Under the pieces are notes generated by a model. That model saw nothing but the letters and a program-made list of their open reading frames with translations. It was not told the DNA's origin and did no database searches. Made by a program: the position numbers and the translations under genes. This document shows, piece after piece, positions 11,462 through 22,400 of a DNA stretch of 64,000 nucleotides. Position 1 is the stretch's first letter, and each line of letters begins with the position of its first letter. Source of the stretch: Adiantum capillus-veneris (taxonomy: Eukaryota > Streptophyta > Polypodiopsida > Polypodiales > Pteridaceae). The stretch lies in contig CM043947.1 in the NCBI GenBank assembly GCA_014529385.2, positions 120,726,891 through 120,790,890 on the forward strand, read 5' to 3'.

Positions 11462-12867
11462 CTAGGATAATATGTGAGAAATGTAGATATGAGAAAAATG
11501 TAGATATGAGAGAAGTGAAGAGATGAGAAGTTTCCCTCCCAAGCCCTATTCTTCCCCGTAGGCAATAAGGATACTGCGGGGAGAGATGTACCTGTAGCAA
11601 GGAGAACCTAAAATTTGTAGAGAGGATGAATTACTAAGAGTGAGAGAGATAGGTTTGGTTAAGGAGATAAGATTAGATACATATATATATATATTTTGGA
11701 TTAGAGATGAAAATGAAAACAACAAGAATCAAAAAAACATCAATGTAGAACACATCTTACTTGACAAGCCCTTCGGCACCATTATTGGTGGAGAGAGAAG
11801 AAGAGGGGAGAATTCAACTTTGATTGATACGCCAAGTCCACGCCCTTCTTTGATTAGAGTTGATCTTCCAAGGATAGCATGCAAGGATGGCTAGTCTTCC
11901 TCTAGGAGAAAGTGTAGGCTTAGGCTTATGTTAATGGCTAAGTACAATAAGGCATTACTACTCACTCCCTCAAGAATTCCTCTCATCAATGGCTTGAATG
12001 CTTGAGTTCTTTTTTCAAGGAAGAAGAGGTCCCCTTTTATAGGTGAAGGGAACCCCCAAGGGTTTACACAAGAAGAGAGGAGCCAGTGTTGAATAGGAAT
12101 TGGAAAAGTTGGAAATGAGCTATCCCTGCATGATGTGGGCAGACTGGGGTCCAGTATTTTGATCATATCTCCTCAACCGTGCCTCCAAATAAAAAAGTAA
12201 AAATATGGGCAGAAACTTCAGCTCATTAGCTACAATTTTCATTTTAAAATCATTTTCCAATTTGGATTGGAACCTTGTGTAAAAAATTCATCAAAATAGG
12301 GTCCATTTTTGGCAGCAAAAGTCTTCCCGTGGTCCCCTTAGCTTAGACTTTCATTTAATTCCAAAGGACACCTCATGCCATATGAAAGCATGACATTGCT
12401 CCTTGACAAAGTTTTGTAATCATGCTTGCAATAATGCATTAAAATAAGTGTATATTTGAACTCATGCCGCCTAGTGTCCCACTAGGATTTGATACCCTCC
12501 TAGTAGCTATTTAAAAAGAAATATAAGAAAAGTATAAAAAATACATAGAATATATATATATTGGAGTTTACCCTAGATATAGGATCTAGCTAGGGTGTGA
12601 GATGATAATGAAATAGTAGAAATAAAGAATCAATGCTTTTTGCCCCAAGTTAAAGAGGCGGAGCTATTGATGCTTTTCCCATAGTATTTTCTGATGGTAA
12701 AGTAAGGATAGGTTACCCTTGAGAAAAATAATAGGATGAGATAGAAGGCTTATTATTATACTTAAATATGGATATGTACATTATAGGAAAGATAATTATG
12801 TATCTAAAAAGTTACAAGATAGATCTTTTAGCATGCGTTCCCACTATGTACGTGTCACAGCACGACA

Positions 12868-12882
12868 TCCACCCCCTCTAAA
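12868..12882 (-). other. Polypurine tract of gypsy B
   Basis: On the minus strand AGAGGGGGTGGA lies directly before the 3' LTR start (TGTCGTGCTG), the expected plus-strand primer position. Confidence 0.8.
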
Positions 12883-12925
12883 CCTGCACATCCTCCGGTA
12901 TGTGGCACATTATTTCTTTGTAAGA

Positions 12926-14038
12926 TCAGCCCTCTTGTACATCTTCCTTGCTTTCTTCTTCACTGGATGATTCCAAAGCTTCATCTTCACTTTGATCTTT
13001 ACGAGTGGTTTGCTCTTCTTCCTCATCAACATCTTCTGGATCATTGTCTCCTCTTCTCTTAAACATTTTGATCCTTTTTCCTGCAATGGGAATCTTTACT
13101 TCTGTACCATCTAGTTCAGACAAGCTGTAAGTAGCATTTTCATGCACATGCATTACAACGTACGGTCCAAACCATCTTTTTGAAAACTTACGCATGACTG
13201 TGTGCTGGTTATCAAGGCTACTATCATACACCAAAACCCAGTCACCTTTGTCAATTTCTTTGCTCCTGAGTCGATGTCGCTTATCAAAGTAGTCCTTGTT
13301 TTTCAACCTTGCATTTTTGAGTCGTTCTTTTACAGCTTCAATGTCTCCAAGTCTTCTCTCTAGCTGCCTTATACGCAGTGTAAGGAGATCTTCCCTGCTG
13401 AGCCCCTCTTGCCAAGGTAGTACATTCCATGTCGGAATTGTATCTTCAATCGGCATCACTGGCTTTTGACCATACATTAGCTCCGCAGGCATGTAGCCAG
13501 TTACTGAGCTATGTGTTGTACGATCAGCCCATAAAGCATATGGTAACAATTTTGGCCACTCACCAACTCTTCCTTCGCAAGCCTTGGCCAAAGCTTTGAT
13601 GATAGGAGGATGCCCTCTTTCACTCTTTCCATTGCCTTCAGGGTTGTAAGCTGTAGTAAGAGAAAGCTTGATTCCTAATCTAGAAAAGAACTCCCTTGCT
13701 TCTTCGGCATCTAGTTCACCTCTATCTGCAGTGATTTTTCCCACACAATCGTAATGAAAAATCACCTCATCAAGAAGGAATTTGCACACAGCTTCTGTGG
13801 TTTTAGCTCTTAATGCTCTTACTTCAACCTGGTTAGTTAGGTCCTCTCGTGCAAGAACCAAGTATCTTATCTGCCAGAGTCCTAGAGGCATTGTGACTAG
13901 ATCCACAACCTATTTATAGTGCATGGCTAGTGGATATGTAGGGTGCAATCCATCACGATGTCGGACATTTGAATACATTTGACAAGTTACACATGAATCT
14001 ACAAATTGAGATACATCTTTATACATACCCTTCCACCA
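12926..14038 (-). pseudogene. Gypsy B integrase
   Basis: Minus-strand integrase, catalytic core and C-terminus (326 codons open, 12926-13906) plus the zinc-finger end and core start upstream (13907-14038). Visible: TADRGELDAEEAREFF (second Asp), NPEGNGKSERGH (Glu of D,D-35-E), then a GPY-type module (KRWFGPYVV). It ends in a strongly acidic tail rich in E/D with no chromodomain. An in-frame stop separates MHYK from VVDLVTM where a Trp codon is expected, and another follows FSKLKEK at 14039-14041, again before expected tryptophans. Both look like TGG to stop changes. The intact enzyme would insert the cDNA into the genome. Confidence 0.85.
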
Positions 14039-14950
14039 TTATTTTTCTTTCAACTTGGAGAAGGTTGCCCACACACCCCTGTGTCCAGCCCATAGACTCT
14101 CATGAAACTCTTGCATGAGCTTTGCTTGAGTCTCTTTTTTACATATAACCCGTTGTGGTGTAGCACCCTTTTGTTTAGGATGCTTCCACAAGTAACCATC
14201 CCTCAAAAAGTACCCATATGCTTTCCTGCGTATCCTCTTGAATTCTTGTTCAGACCAATCATCCTGTTTTGTTAGAGTACTCAAGTAGCTTCCAATAGAA
14301 AGCCAATCACCTTCATAAAGATCTTTCACGAACAATTCAAGTGAATTATTCATGCAGACATTGTTACCTTTGACATGAGAGATAGAATAGAACTTTGTAC
14401 CTACATCATCTCCCTCATCAATCATTTGTGACTCATCTTCATACCTTGCCCTTGATAGCATATCTGCCACTGTATTGTCTTTACCTGCAATGTGCTTAAA
14501 CTCAGGATTTAAGGACTTAATGTAGGCAATCCACCGCAACATAGCAATGTCTGAATTTGAGCAGCTTGTAATCATCCCAAGAAGTGGTAGACAATCTGTT
14601 TCTACAACCACACATGCACCAATTAGGTACTCTTTCCCACTTTTCAAGGCTGTAACCATACCCCATAACTCTCTCTTTATCTATGGATAGTTTCTTTGGC
14701 GAGCACTTAGCACCTTTGCTCCAAATCTTACCACATACCTGTGTCCTTCTTTGTCATCTTGCCCTATTGCCCATCCAATCCCTGTAGGACTGGTGTCTAC
14801 TGTCACAATTACTGACCTTTGACACTCATAGTCTACCTTTCTCAAAGTTGTTGCTGACTAGAGCAACTCCTTTAGCTTTTTCATGGATTTTACATGTGCT
14901 TCTGTCCATTTAAACTTCTGATTCTTTCTAAGCAGCTAATAAAGAGGATC
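14039..14950 (-). pseudogene. Gypsy B RNase H and H2C2 finger
   Basis: The frame 14039-14659 carries the end of RNase H (VVVETDCLPLLGMI with an acidic residue, then HIAGKDNTVADMLSRA) and the start of the integrase HHCC finger (HESLWAGHRGVWATFSKL). The first half of RNase H (14660-14950) is recognisable but frameshifted or stopped. It continues from the RT upstream. Confidence 0.8.
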
Positions 14951-14952
14951 AG

Positions 14953-15971
14953 CTACATGTGCATAATGTGGAATCCAAATAACATAGAAGACACATGCTC
15001 CCAAAACCTTCTAACCTCAGTGATGCTAGTGCACGTTTCTTTCATTCTTTGGATGGCATCTACCTTTGTTGGACAAGGTTTCCTACCATATGGCCCGCAC
15101 ATGTGCCCCACAATAAGCACTTCATTGACACCAAACATAGACTTTTTCCCTGACAATGTAAGATTCACTTCTTCCAACCTAGACAAAATTTTATCACAAT
15201 CATTTATGTGATTTACCACAAACCTGCGACATCCCTTGAGATCCAAAGCTTCATCTTTGTCACTTTCTTCACATCCTTTGATAGGAAAATCATCAATGAA
15301 AGGCATTGTGATTTGAGGAATAAAGTCACGTAAGACCTTATTCATCCCATTCATCATATGTGCAACCGAGTTGGTTGCTCCCTGTGGCAAGGTACACATC
15401 CTTACCAAACCCAAAGGTGTCCTCATGGTTGTCAAGTCTCTGCTTTCGATTGCAAGTTGAAATTGATCATACTCTGAGTAGAGATCCCCCATTGAGTAGA
15501 TTGCCCTCCCTACAAATGCCTCTGCAAACTCATCCGCAATTGGACGTGTACCTACATTTCTAATTGTCACCTTGTTCACTGGTTGCATATCTTGGATGAA
15601 GCGTAGAGAACCATTCTTCTTCAGAACTGTGAACCACCTGTTTGAGTATGGAGCACAAGAAGGCTCCAAGATTCCTATTTTGATTTTCTCATTCAGTAGC
15701 TCTACTAACTTTGGCAAATGAGTCTTTGGAACCAGAATAGGCCGCAGATTCCAAGGCACATGAGGTATTGTGAAAATTACCATAGGAGCTACAATAGAAG
15801 GATCAACACATCCTATCTCATGTGGCTCAAATGCAAAAGCCTTACCATGCTTTGAAAGCATTTCTTTGAAGCACTTTGTCTCCTCCTGTGCTAGAAACTC
15901 CTTGCGACCAATCTGCAAGTCTTGGAAAGACTCCTTTGTGAAGGTATGCCCAATCTTTTTAGAATTCCTCA
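14953..15971 (-). pseudogene. Gypsy B reverse transcriptase
   Basis: RT domain: ILEPSCAPYSNRWFTVLKK (fingers), FIQDMQPVNKVTIRN, DLYSEYDQFQLAIESRDL (palm, first Asp), RTPLGLVRM, LPQGATNS, and the catalytic box as PFIDDFPI (FIDD in place of YIDD). The thumb follows (GKKSMFGVNEVLIVGHMCG). The frame is open for this whole stretch but is cut upstream by the Cassandra insertion at 15972-16718. The Leu-Pro-Gln-Gly and FIDD motifs remain intact, so loss of function here comes from the insertion. Confidence 0.88.
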
Positions 15972-16718
15972 TGTAGGTCATGAGGGCAACAACTTCCCGG
16001 GAGGTCACCCATCCCAGTACTGTTCCCGCGCATATGCGCTTAACTGTGACGTTCCACAAATTGGTCTAGCCATCCAGACCCCAAAACCTTAAGGTGATAG
16101 GGACCTCCGGTCTAACCAATTTATGCAAGCCTCATAGATAGACACCACTTTGTCACCACAAGTTGGGGGCTTACCCCAACAATCGCCCCTTTAAGCCAAA
16201 CTTGGGACTTTCCCGTCCCCTTGAGTACTTAAGGTGATAGGGACCTCCGGTCTAACCAATTTATGCAAGCCTCATAGATAGACACCACTTTGTCACCACA
16301 AGCTGAGGGCTTACCCCAACAATCGCCCCTTTAAGCCAAACTTGGGACTTTCCCGTCCCCTTGAGTACCAACGTGTTCCGCCTTTTTCTAGGCTCAGAGG
16401 TTGAGAGCTTCAACGTGGCCGGGAGCTAGCTCAGAGGTTGAAGTCAACATCAACATGTCCTGTTCCACGGACTCAGAGGTTGGACTTTGAACCATGGCTC
16501 TGATACCAGTTGTAGGTCATGAGGGCAACAACTTCCCGGGAGGTCACCCATCCCAGTACTGTTCCCGCGCATATGCGCTTAACTGTGACGTTCCACAAAT
16601 TGGTCTAGCCATCCAGACCCCAAAACCTTAAGGTGATAGGGACCTCCGGTCTAACCAATTTATGCAAGCCTCATAGATAGACACCACTTTGTCACCACAA
16701 GTTGGGCTTACCCCAACA
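15972..16718 (-). mobile_element. Cassandra-type TRIM with 5S rRNA segment
   Basis: 747-bp element between perfect 5-bp duplications CCTCA (15967-15971, 16719-16723). Its LTRs (15972-16181 and 16511-16718) begin TGTAGGTC and end CCCCAACA. Each holds, on the minus strand, a stretch like the 3' half of 5S rRNA (GTTAAGCGC, GTACTGGGATGGGTGACC, TCCCGGGAAGT). The primer-binding site TGGTATCAGAGC is at 16497-16508 on the minus strand, next to the right-hand (5') LTR. No coding capacity. LTR-borne 5S sequence and small size are diagnostic of the Cassandra family. A 140-bp tandem duplication enlarges the interior. Confidence 0.93.
16088..16368. repeat. 140-bp tandem duplication inside Cassandra
   Basis: The segment starting TTAAGGTGATAGGGACC and ending CCCCTTGAGTAC is present twice with a 140-bp offset, covering the left LTR end plus the adjacent interior. 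One partial LTR end therefore lies inside the element. Confidence 0.85.
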
Positions 16719-18164
16719 CCTCAAACTTGGTTGTAAAGAAGCCTGCTCAATCTTTTCCCTGTTGTTGGGTGGTAAGGGTGAAGCTACTGGTTTCACCTTC
16801 TTTGCTACACTCTTGTATTTAGTTTCAACATGGACTTCTGGGCCAACTGTTTGGCTTTCTTTAAAGGCTTCTATTACTTGATACATTTCCATAGAGCAAA
16901 CTTCCACAACTTCATTTTCAAGATTCAAATTAGACCCCATTATAGCATCAAGCTCACCCATAGTATCTACAAAAGAAACTTGTTCACACAAACCCAAAAC
17001 ATTTTCAGTAGGCTCTAGCAACCCACTCTTTTTCATGCCTATTTGTACATTATGCACATATTGCCTCTCACATCTCTTCAAATCTTTAAGTTTTGTAAAA
17101 CATACCGATCCATTCTTTGTTACCAAGGAGCTCGTTGAAAATGCTTCACCTATTTTTGGATCAGGCGAGACTCTTTTTCTTTCTGTACCACTGCAATCCC
17201 GCTTTACAATGGTACTTGGCCAAAACCTATCATTTCTCTATGATCATGAAACTCTTTGCTCACCTTTGGTAGAGGATATTCTCTGAGGTTGTCATGATTT
17301 CTTTCATGGTTCACACAAACTGTGAGAAATTGGACAACTCGTTTACCATCTTTGCTACATATCCTAGCATATGCTGAACCATCATCCATTACCTTTGTTT
17401 CCATTCGAACTCCCACAATGTAGGGATGTCCAAGGATGAGATGATATGAAGATGTATCGTGTACAAAGAATTTTTGGTCAATCTTTACATCACCTATTTT
17501 TACCTTCACACCTGGACATGCTGCATACAATTCACCGGATGAATTGTTTGCCACTTTTACCATCCAGCCATGATCTGTGTCCATCGGCCATTTGCACTTG
17601 TTGTAGAGACTCTTTGACATTATGTTTATTTCTGAACCATGGTCAATCAAGGCAACAAATGGCTCTTCAAGATCACCTACCTTGACCAAAGTTTCTGTAG
17701 TAGCCCTTGCCCAATGACTTCGTGAATAGTAACTCCTAGGAATATCTTCAACTTCTTCATCATCATTTGAGGAATGCACTTGCTTCACTCTCCCACTATA
17801 TTGGTAGCATCCTACCACAACTCCATCATTCTCCTTATTTTGCAGTTGCATCCCTTGTGTCTTTGAGGTTTCCCCTTCAACCTGTGGACGAGAAACTTCA
17901 GCAAGGGTTTGCCTCTTCCTCTTGATGATGTCAATGATCTCCTCATGGAATTCACGCTTTACAATGCCAAGAACTTCTCCCAGAGTAAACTCAATCTTGC
18001 TATTCAAGATCCTTTCCTCCAAGACTTTCTTTAAATCTGTAGCAACCTCAATATCAGATTGTAGTTTATAAGTTGGGCCTTTTGTCTTACCTTTTGTTGG
18101 CTCTTTCTTCTTTCCTGTTGTAGACTCCTCCATGAGTACTTCAGGTGGAGATGCTCCTTGTGTT
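16719..18164 (-). pseudogene. Gypsy B protease and linker
   Basis: Minus-strand coding region between gag and RT. From the copia junction (18164) the frame runs to 17204 and includes the aspartic protease: LVKVGDLEEPFVALIDHGS, with DHGSEINIM at the active site, where a Ser or Thr normally follows Asp, then HLILGHPYIVGV. After a frameshift near 17130-17200 a linker ORF (16692-17126) leads to the RT. The protease would process the Gag-Pol polyprotein. The DHG active site is a departure from D(S/T)G and may itself be inactivating. The region is interrupted on both sides by other elements. Confidence 0.8.
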
Positions 18165-18356
18165 TGTTGGGGTATAAAGCCCAATGTGGTCGCCCAGGTA
18201 AGTGGGCGGGCCGCCAGGTATGTACACATATTCTTTTGTTAAAACCTAATAAGAACTAACTATGCTCTACACATTACAGTAGAGCGAGTTCACCATATCG
18301 TCGTGCTCTTCGTCTCGCACTCTCTCTCGCGTCGCACTTCCGCTCGTACTCCTTCA
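18165..18356 (+). repeat. 5' LTR of copia A
   Basis: 192 bp, TGTTGGGG at the start and CTCCTTCA at the end. Short LTRs of this size are common in plant copia elements. Confidence 0.97.
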
Positions 18357-18358
18357 AC

Positions 18359-18370
18359 TGGTATCAGAGC
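18359..18370 (+). other. Primer-binding site of copia A
   Basis: TGGTATCAGAGC, two bases after the LTR, complementary to the 3' end of initiator methionine tRNA, the usual primer of plant copia elements. Confidence 0.95.
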
Positions 18371-19444
18371 TCAGATCGAGGCTCGGGACAGCACTGCAGG
18401 AGGCTAGAGTCACCAGCTGAGATTGGAGTGAAATTTGACAGGCGAAGACACGGCCCCAAATCCTGTGGGCGAGCCCAAAGGGCTCGGTGTTGTCAGAATT
18501 TCATTCTGAGGTCATCTCAGCCACTGTTCGGCTTCGACAAAGGTCTGCGCAGGCCATTTTCGACTACATGGTCTCGACGGGACTCTGCAAATTTGGGGTT
18601 TTCGGCCTACGACTGCATGTGTTGAGGATATGGACACTCCCAGAGTGTTGATTTGTGGCTGTCTACACATCGAAGGACGGCTCAGAGTTCTTGGAGGCAT
18701 GTCACATACAACACGGGCGCATCTACACACAGACTGTAGGCGACATCCACTAGTTCATCAGGTAGCTTGTGTTTGTTGCTTGATATTCCAGATTTCATCC
18801 TGACATTGTAGGTACTTCCACACGGGATGTATTGTCAGAGATGATGTATGTCTGTTGAGGGTTTGCTGGTTGTGAGTCACGCAGCAAACAACCGCCGCAG
18901 CGGTTACAGCATACAGTGGGAAATTTGTGGATGTATGACTTTGTGGGAAGTCTATGTACTGTCAGATTTACTGAAGCCTTTGTTGAGGGTCGAGTGAGGT
19001 TTTATTGAGCTGGGGGATTCTCGAATGTTGAGATACTTTCGGTGATACAGGTCTTGGAGCGATCCCTCGAGCACCCTTATATAGGCAGCTAGGATGTATT
19101 GACTGTGAGTTAGACAGTTGGAATTGCATCTTTGCTTTATTGCCGTTGAGGCATTGTCGCAGTCTATGCTTACAGGACAGTGACAGGACAGTCAAAGACA
19201 GTACAGGTGCAGGACAGGTTTACCCGCAGCTTACAGTGTCAGAGAGACAATGTTTTTTGAGCTGTTTTTGGTCAGTTTTTTAGTACACCAGAGCCATTTT
19301 ACAAAGGAGACTCTGCCACAATTTCTGCAGAATGTGAAGCTTTCTTGGTTCATTTGACAGGTTGATATTGGTTCAGAGGTCAGTTTACAGGGGAAACTCT
19401 GCAGAAATTTTTCCCATGAAAGTAAACTACTATGAAGCGTAGCT
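18371..19444 (+). other. Copia A untranslated leader
   Basis: About 1.07 kb of leader between the primer-binding site and the gag-pol ATG. It has several short ATG frames but nothing conserved that I can recognise. A packaging or dimerisation signal would be expected here from known retroelement biology but is not identifiable by eye. Confidence 0.5.
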
Positions 19445-22400
19445 ATGGCTGGATCACAGGATACTGCTCTTTACAATATCAAGAAGCTGGATGGGACCAA
19501 TTTCCCATTGTGGAAGAAGCAGATTTGGCACGTGTTGGTACAAAAGAAGCAGATAAAACCTATAAAGCTCAAGGGGATAAAACCAAAAGATATGGACGAA
19601 GATGAATGGAGCGAAATGGATGAATTGGCGCTTTCTACCATTATGCTGACTTTGGCAGAAAGCGTTTACTTCAATGTAGCAGACGAGATGTCGGCTTATC
19701 AAGCATGGTTAAAGCTGAGTGATCTTTATGAGAAGCAAAGTGTAGCTTCACAGGTATACTGGCTTAAGAAGCTTTTTGACTTGAAGATAAAAGAAGGGAC
19801 ACCTATGTCCAATCATTTGAATGAATTCAACACAATCTATAGTCAGTTGTCAGCTCAAGGTGTCAAGTTTGATGAACCTGTTAGAGCTATGTTCCTGTTG
19901 ATCACATTGCCGGAAAGTTGGGACACTTTTCGCACAGCTTTGAGTAATTCTGCACCTCCAGATGGTTTGAACATAGCAGGTGTAGAAGGAAGTCTGCTTA
20001 CTGAAGAAACCAATAGAAAGACAATGGACAAAGGCAAAGGAACAGCCTTAGTTGTCAGGGGAAGGACCAAAGAAAAGTACAAAGGTGGAAAGAGGAATCA
20101 GTCTCGTAGCAAGTCCCGCAGTGCTAAAGGCAAGAGTGACATAGAATGCTACCATTGTGGCAAGAAGGGTCACATGAAAAGAGACTGCAGAGAATGGAAA
20201 GCAGAAAAAGGCAAAGAGAAAGCTGAAGACCATGGTGAGAAGAACAAGTCCTCAGTGAAGATTCAAGAAATAAATGTGACAAACACTGTTGCAGAGGATG
20301 ACAGTCTAGTGTCAGGAGACATCTACTTCTTGAAGAATACAATGGACTCAGCTCTTCTTACAGCATCTGATGGAAATGCACTGAGTGACTGGATTATAGA
20401 CTCAGGGGCATCACTTCATGTGTCTCCAAACAAGGAGTGGTTTACTTCTTATGTGACCACTAAAGATCATGTTCGGCTAGGCAATGGGCAGACATGTGAG
20501 ATCTTAGGTGTTGGAGATGTTCAATTGAAGTTTCAGAATGGCTCTTCTTTCACGCTGAAGAATGTGAGACATGTTCCCGCAATTACAAAGAGCTTGATCA
20601 GCACAGGTTTACTTGATGATGCTGGCTACGTCACCACTTTTGGACAGAACATGTGGAAGATATCCAAGGGTTCTATGACAGTAGCACATGGAGTAAAGTC
20701 TGGAGGACTTTACATGATTTATGTATCAAATGTCTCTAAAAATGTAATCAATGTAACCGAGCAGCCGAACGTTTCTTTGTGGCATAGCCGGTTAGGACAT
20801 ATGTCCAAGAAGGGAATGGAAATCTTGTCTCGTTCTGGTTATTTGCCTGGCTTTTCATTTAATGATTTTGAATTCTGTGAACATTGTCTGTATGGTAAGC
20901 AAACACAGCAGCCACATAAGCATAGAAGCAGTAGAAGAGATACACAGTTGGCACTTGTTCATAGTGATTTGTGTGGACCTATGCCTAACCTATCTCTAGG
21001 GGGAGCTTCTTACTTTATGACATTTATAGATGATTACTCGAGGAAAGTATGGGTTTACTTTCTCAAGCACAAGGATGAAGCGTTTAGTGTTTTCAAAACG
21101 TTTGTGACACTTGTGGAGAATCAGAGTGGCAAGAAGCTTAAATGCTTACGCACTGACAATGGTGGAGAGTATGTTTCAAAGGCCTTTCAGGACTTTTGTG
21201 AGTCAAAAGGTATAAAACGTGAACTTACTGCTCCTTACAATCCTCCTCAAAATGGTGTTGCTGAGAGGATGAATAGGACCATACAAGAGAAGGTCAGAAG
21301 TATGTTGTCTAATGCACAGCTGCCAAATGGGTTTTGGGCTGAAGCTGTATCAACAGCTGTTCATCTTGTAAATAGATCTCCTAGCAAGGTTTTGCAGAAG
21401 GATTCAGTGCCAGAGATGGTATGGTCAGGCAAAATGCCCTCATACAAGCATCTCAGAGTCTTTGGCTGTGAGGCATATACTCACGTTCCAAAGGAATTTA
21501 GGAACAAACTTGAGCCAAAGAGTAGAAAGTGCATCTTTCTAGGCTATGGTAATTCTGGTGAGATGGGGTACAGACTTTGGGATCCCGAATCCAGAAAGGT
21601 TGTCCGCAGCAATGATGTTCACTTTAATGAATCCAAATATCATTCTAAACCAGAGAGGGTTGAGGAGATTAGAAGAGTTGTCTTCCAAGAAGATGGACCT
21701 GCACGTGCAAGACAAAATGTCAGGGCTCAAGAGGAGCAAGGACAGGATAGAGTGGAACCACAGGTTGTGGCTGAGCCTGAGCCACCTATTGTGCGTAGAT
21801 CTGGACGTGTCACGCGACCTCCTGATAGGTTTGTTCCATCTATGAACTATGTCATGTTGACTGATTGCAATGAGCCTTCATGTTACAAGGAAGCAGTGCA
21901 AATGAAGGACTCCGGGAATTGGCAATTGGCCATGCAGTCAGAGATGACAGCTCTGCATAAAAACCAGACATGGAAGCTAGTTAAATTACCACGGGGCAAA
22001 AAGGCTCTACCTTGTAAATGGGTTTACAGGTATAAGATCACCGCTCATGATAGTCAGCCAAAGTACAAAGCAAGGCTTGTTGCCAAGGGCTTTAAGCAAG
22101 AACAAGGCATTGACTTTGATGAAGTCTTCTCTCCGGTGGTCAAGATGACTACATTGAGATGCTTTCTTGCATTGGTTGCCATATTAGATTTGGTGTTGCA
22201 CCAAATGGATGTCAAGACAGCGTTCTTGCATGGTGATTTAGATGTGGAAATTTACATGCAGCAGCCAGAAGGGTTTGTTGAGAAAGGCAAGGAAGATTGG
22301 GTATGCCAGTTGTTAAAGAGTCTTTATGGCTTAAAACAATCACCGAGGGCATGGTACCATAAATTCCACAAGTTTATGCTTTCTCAAGGCTACAAACGTA

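Larger units (their letters stand above)
10833..12867 (-). repeat. 3' LTR of gypsy B
   Basis: 2035-bp LTR, collinear with 25194-27226. On the minus strand a TATA box (CTATAAAAGG) lies at 12034-12043, about 820 bp from the LTR start, leaving about 1.2 kb of transcribed leader that holds two small ORFs. The rest of the LTR is AT-rich and non-coding. Confidence 0.93.

Noticed and set aside
15985-16060. A 5S rRNA gene
   Set aside because: Only the 3' half of 5S-like sequence is present, and it recurs in the paired LTRs of a TRIM with a primer-binding site and target duplications. It is a Cassandra element, not an rDNA unit.
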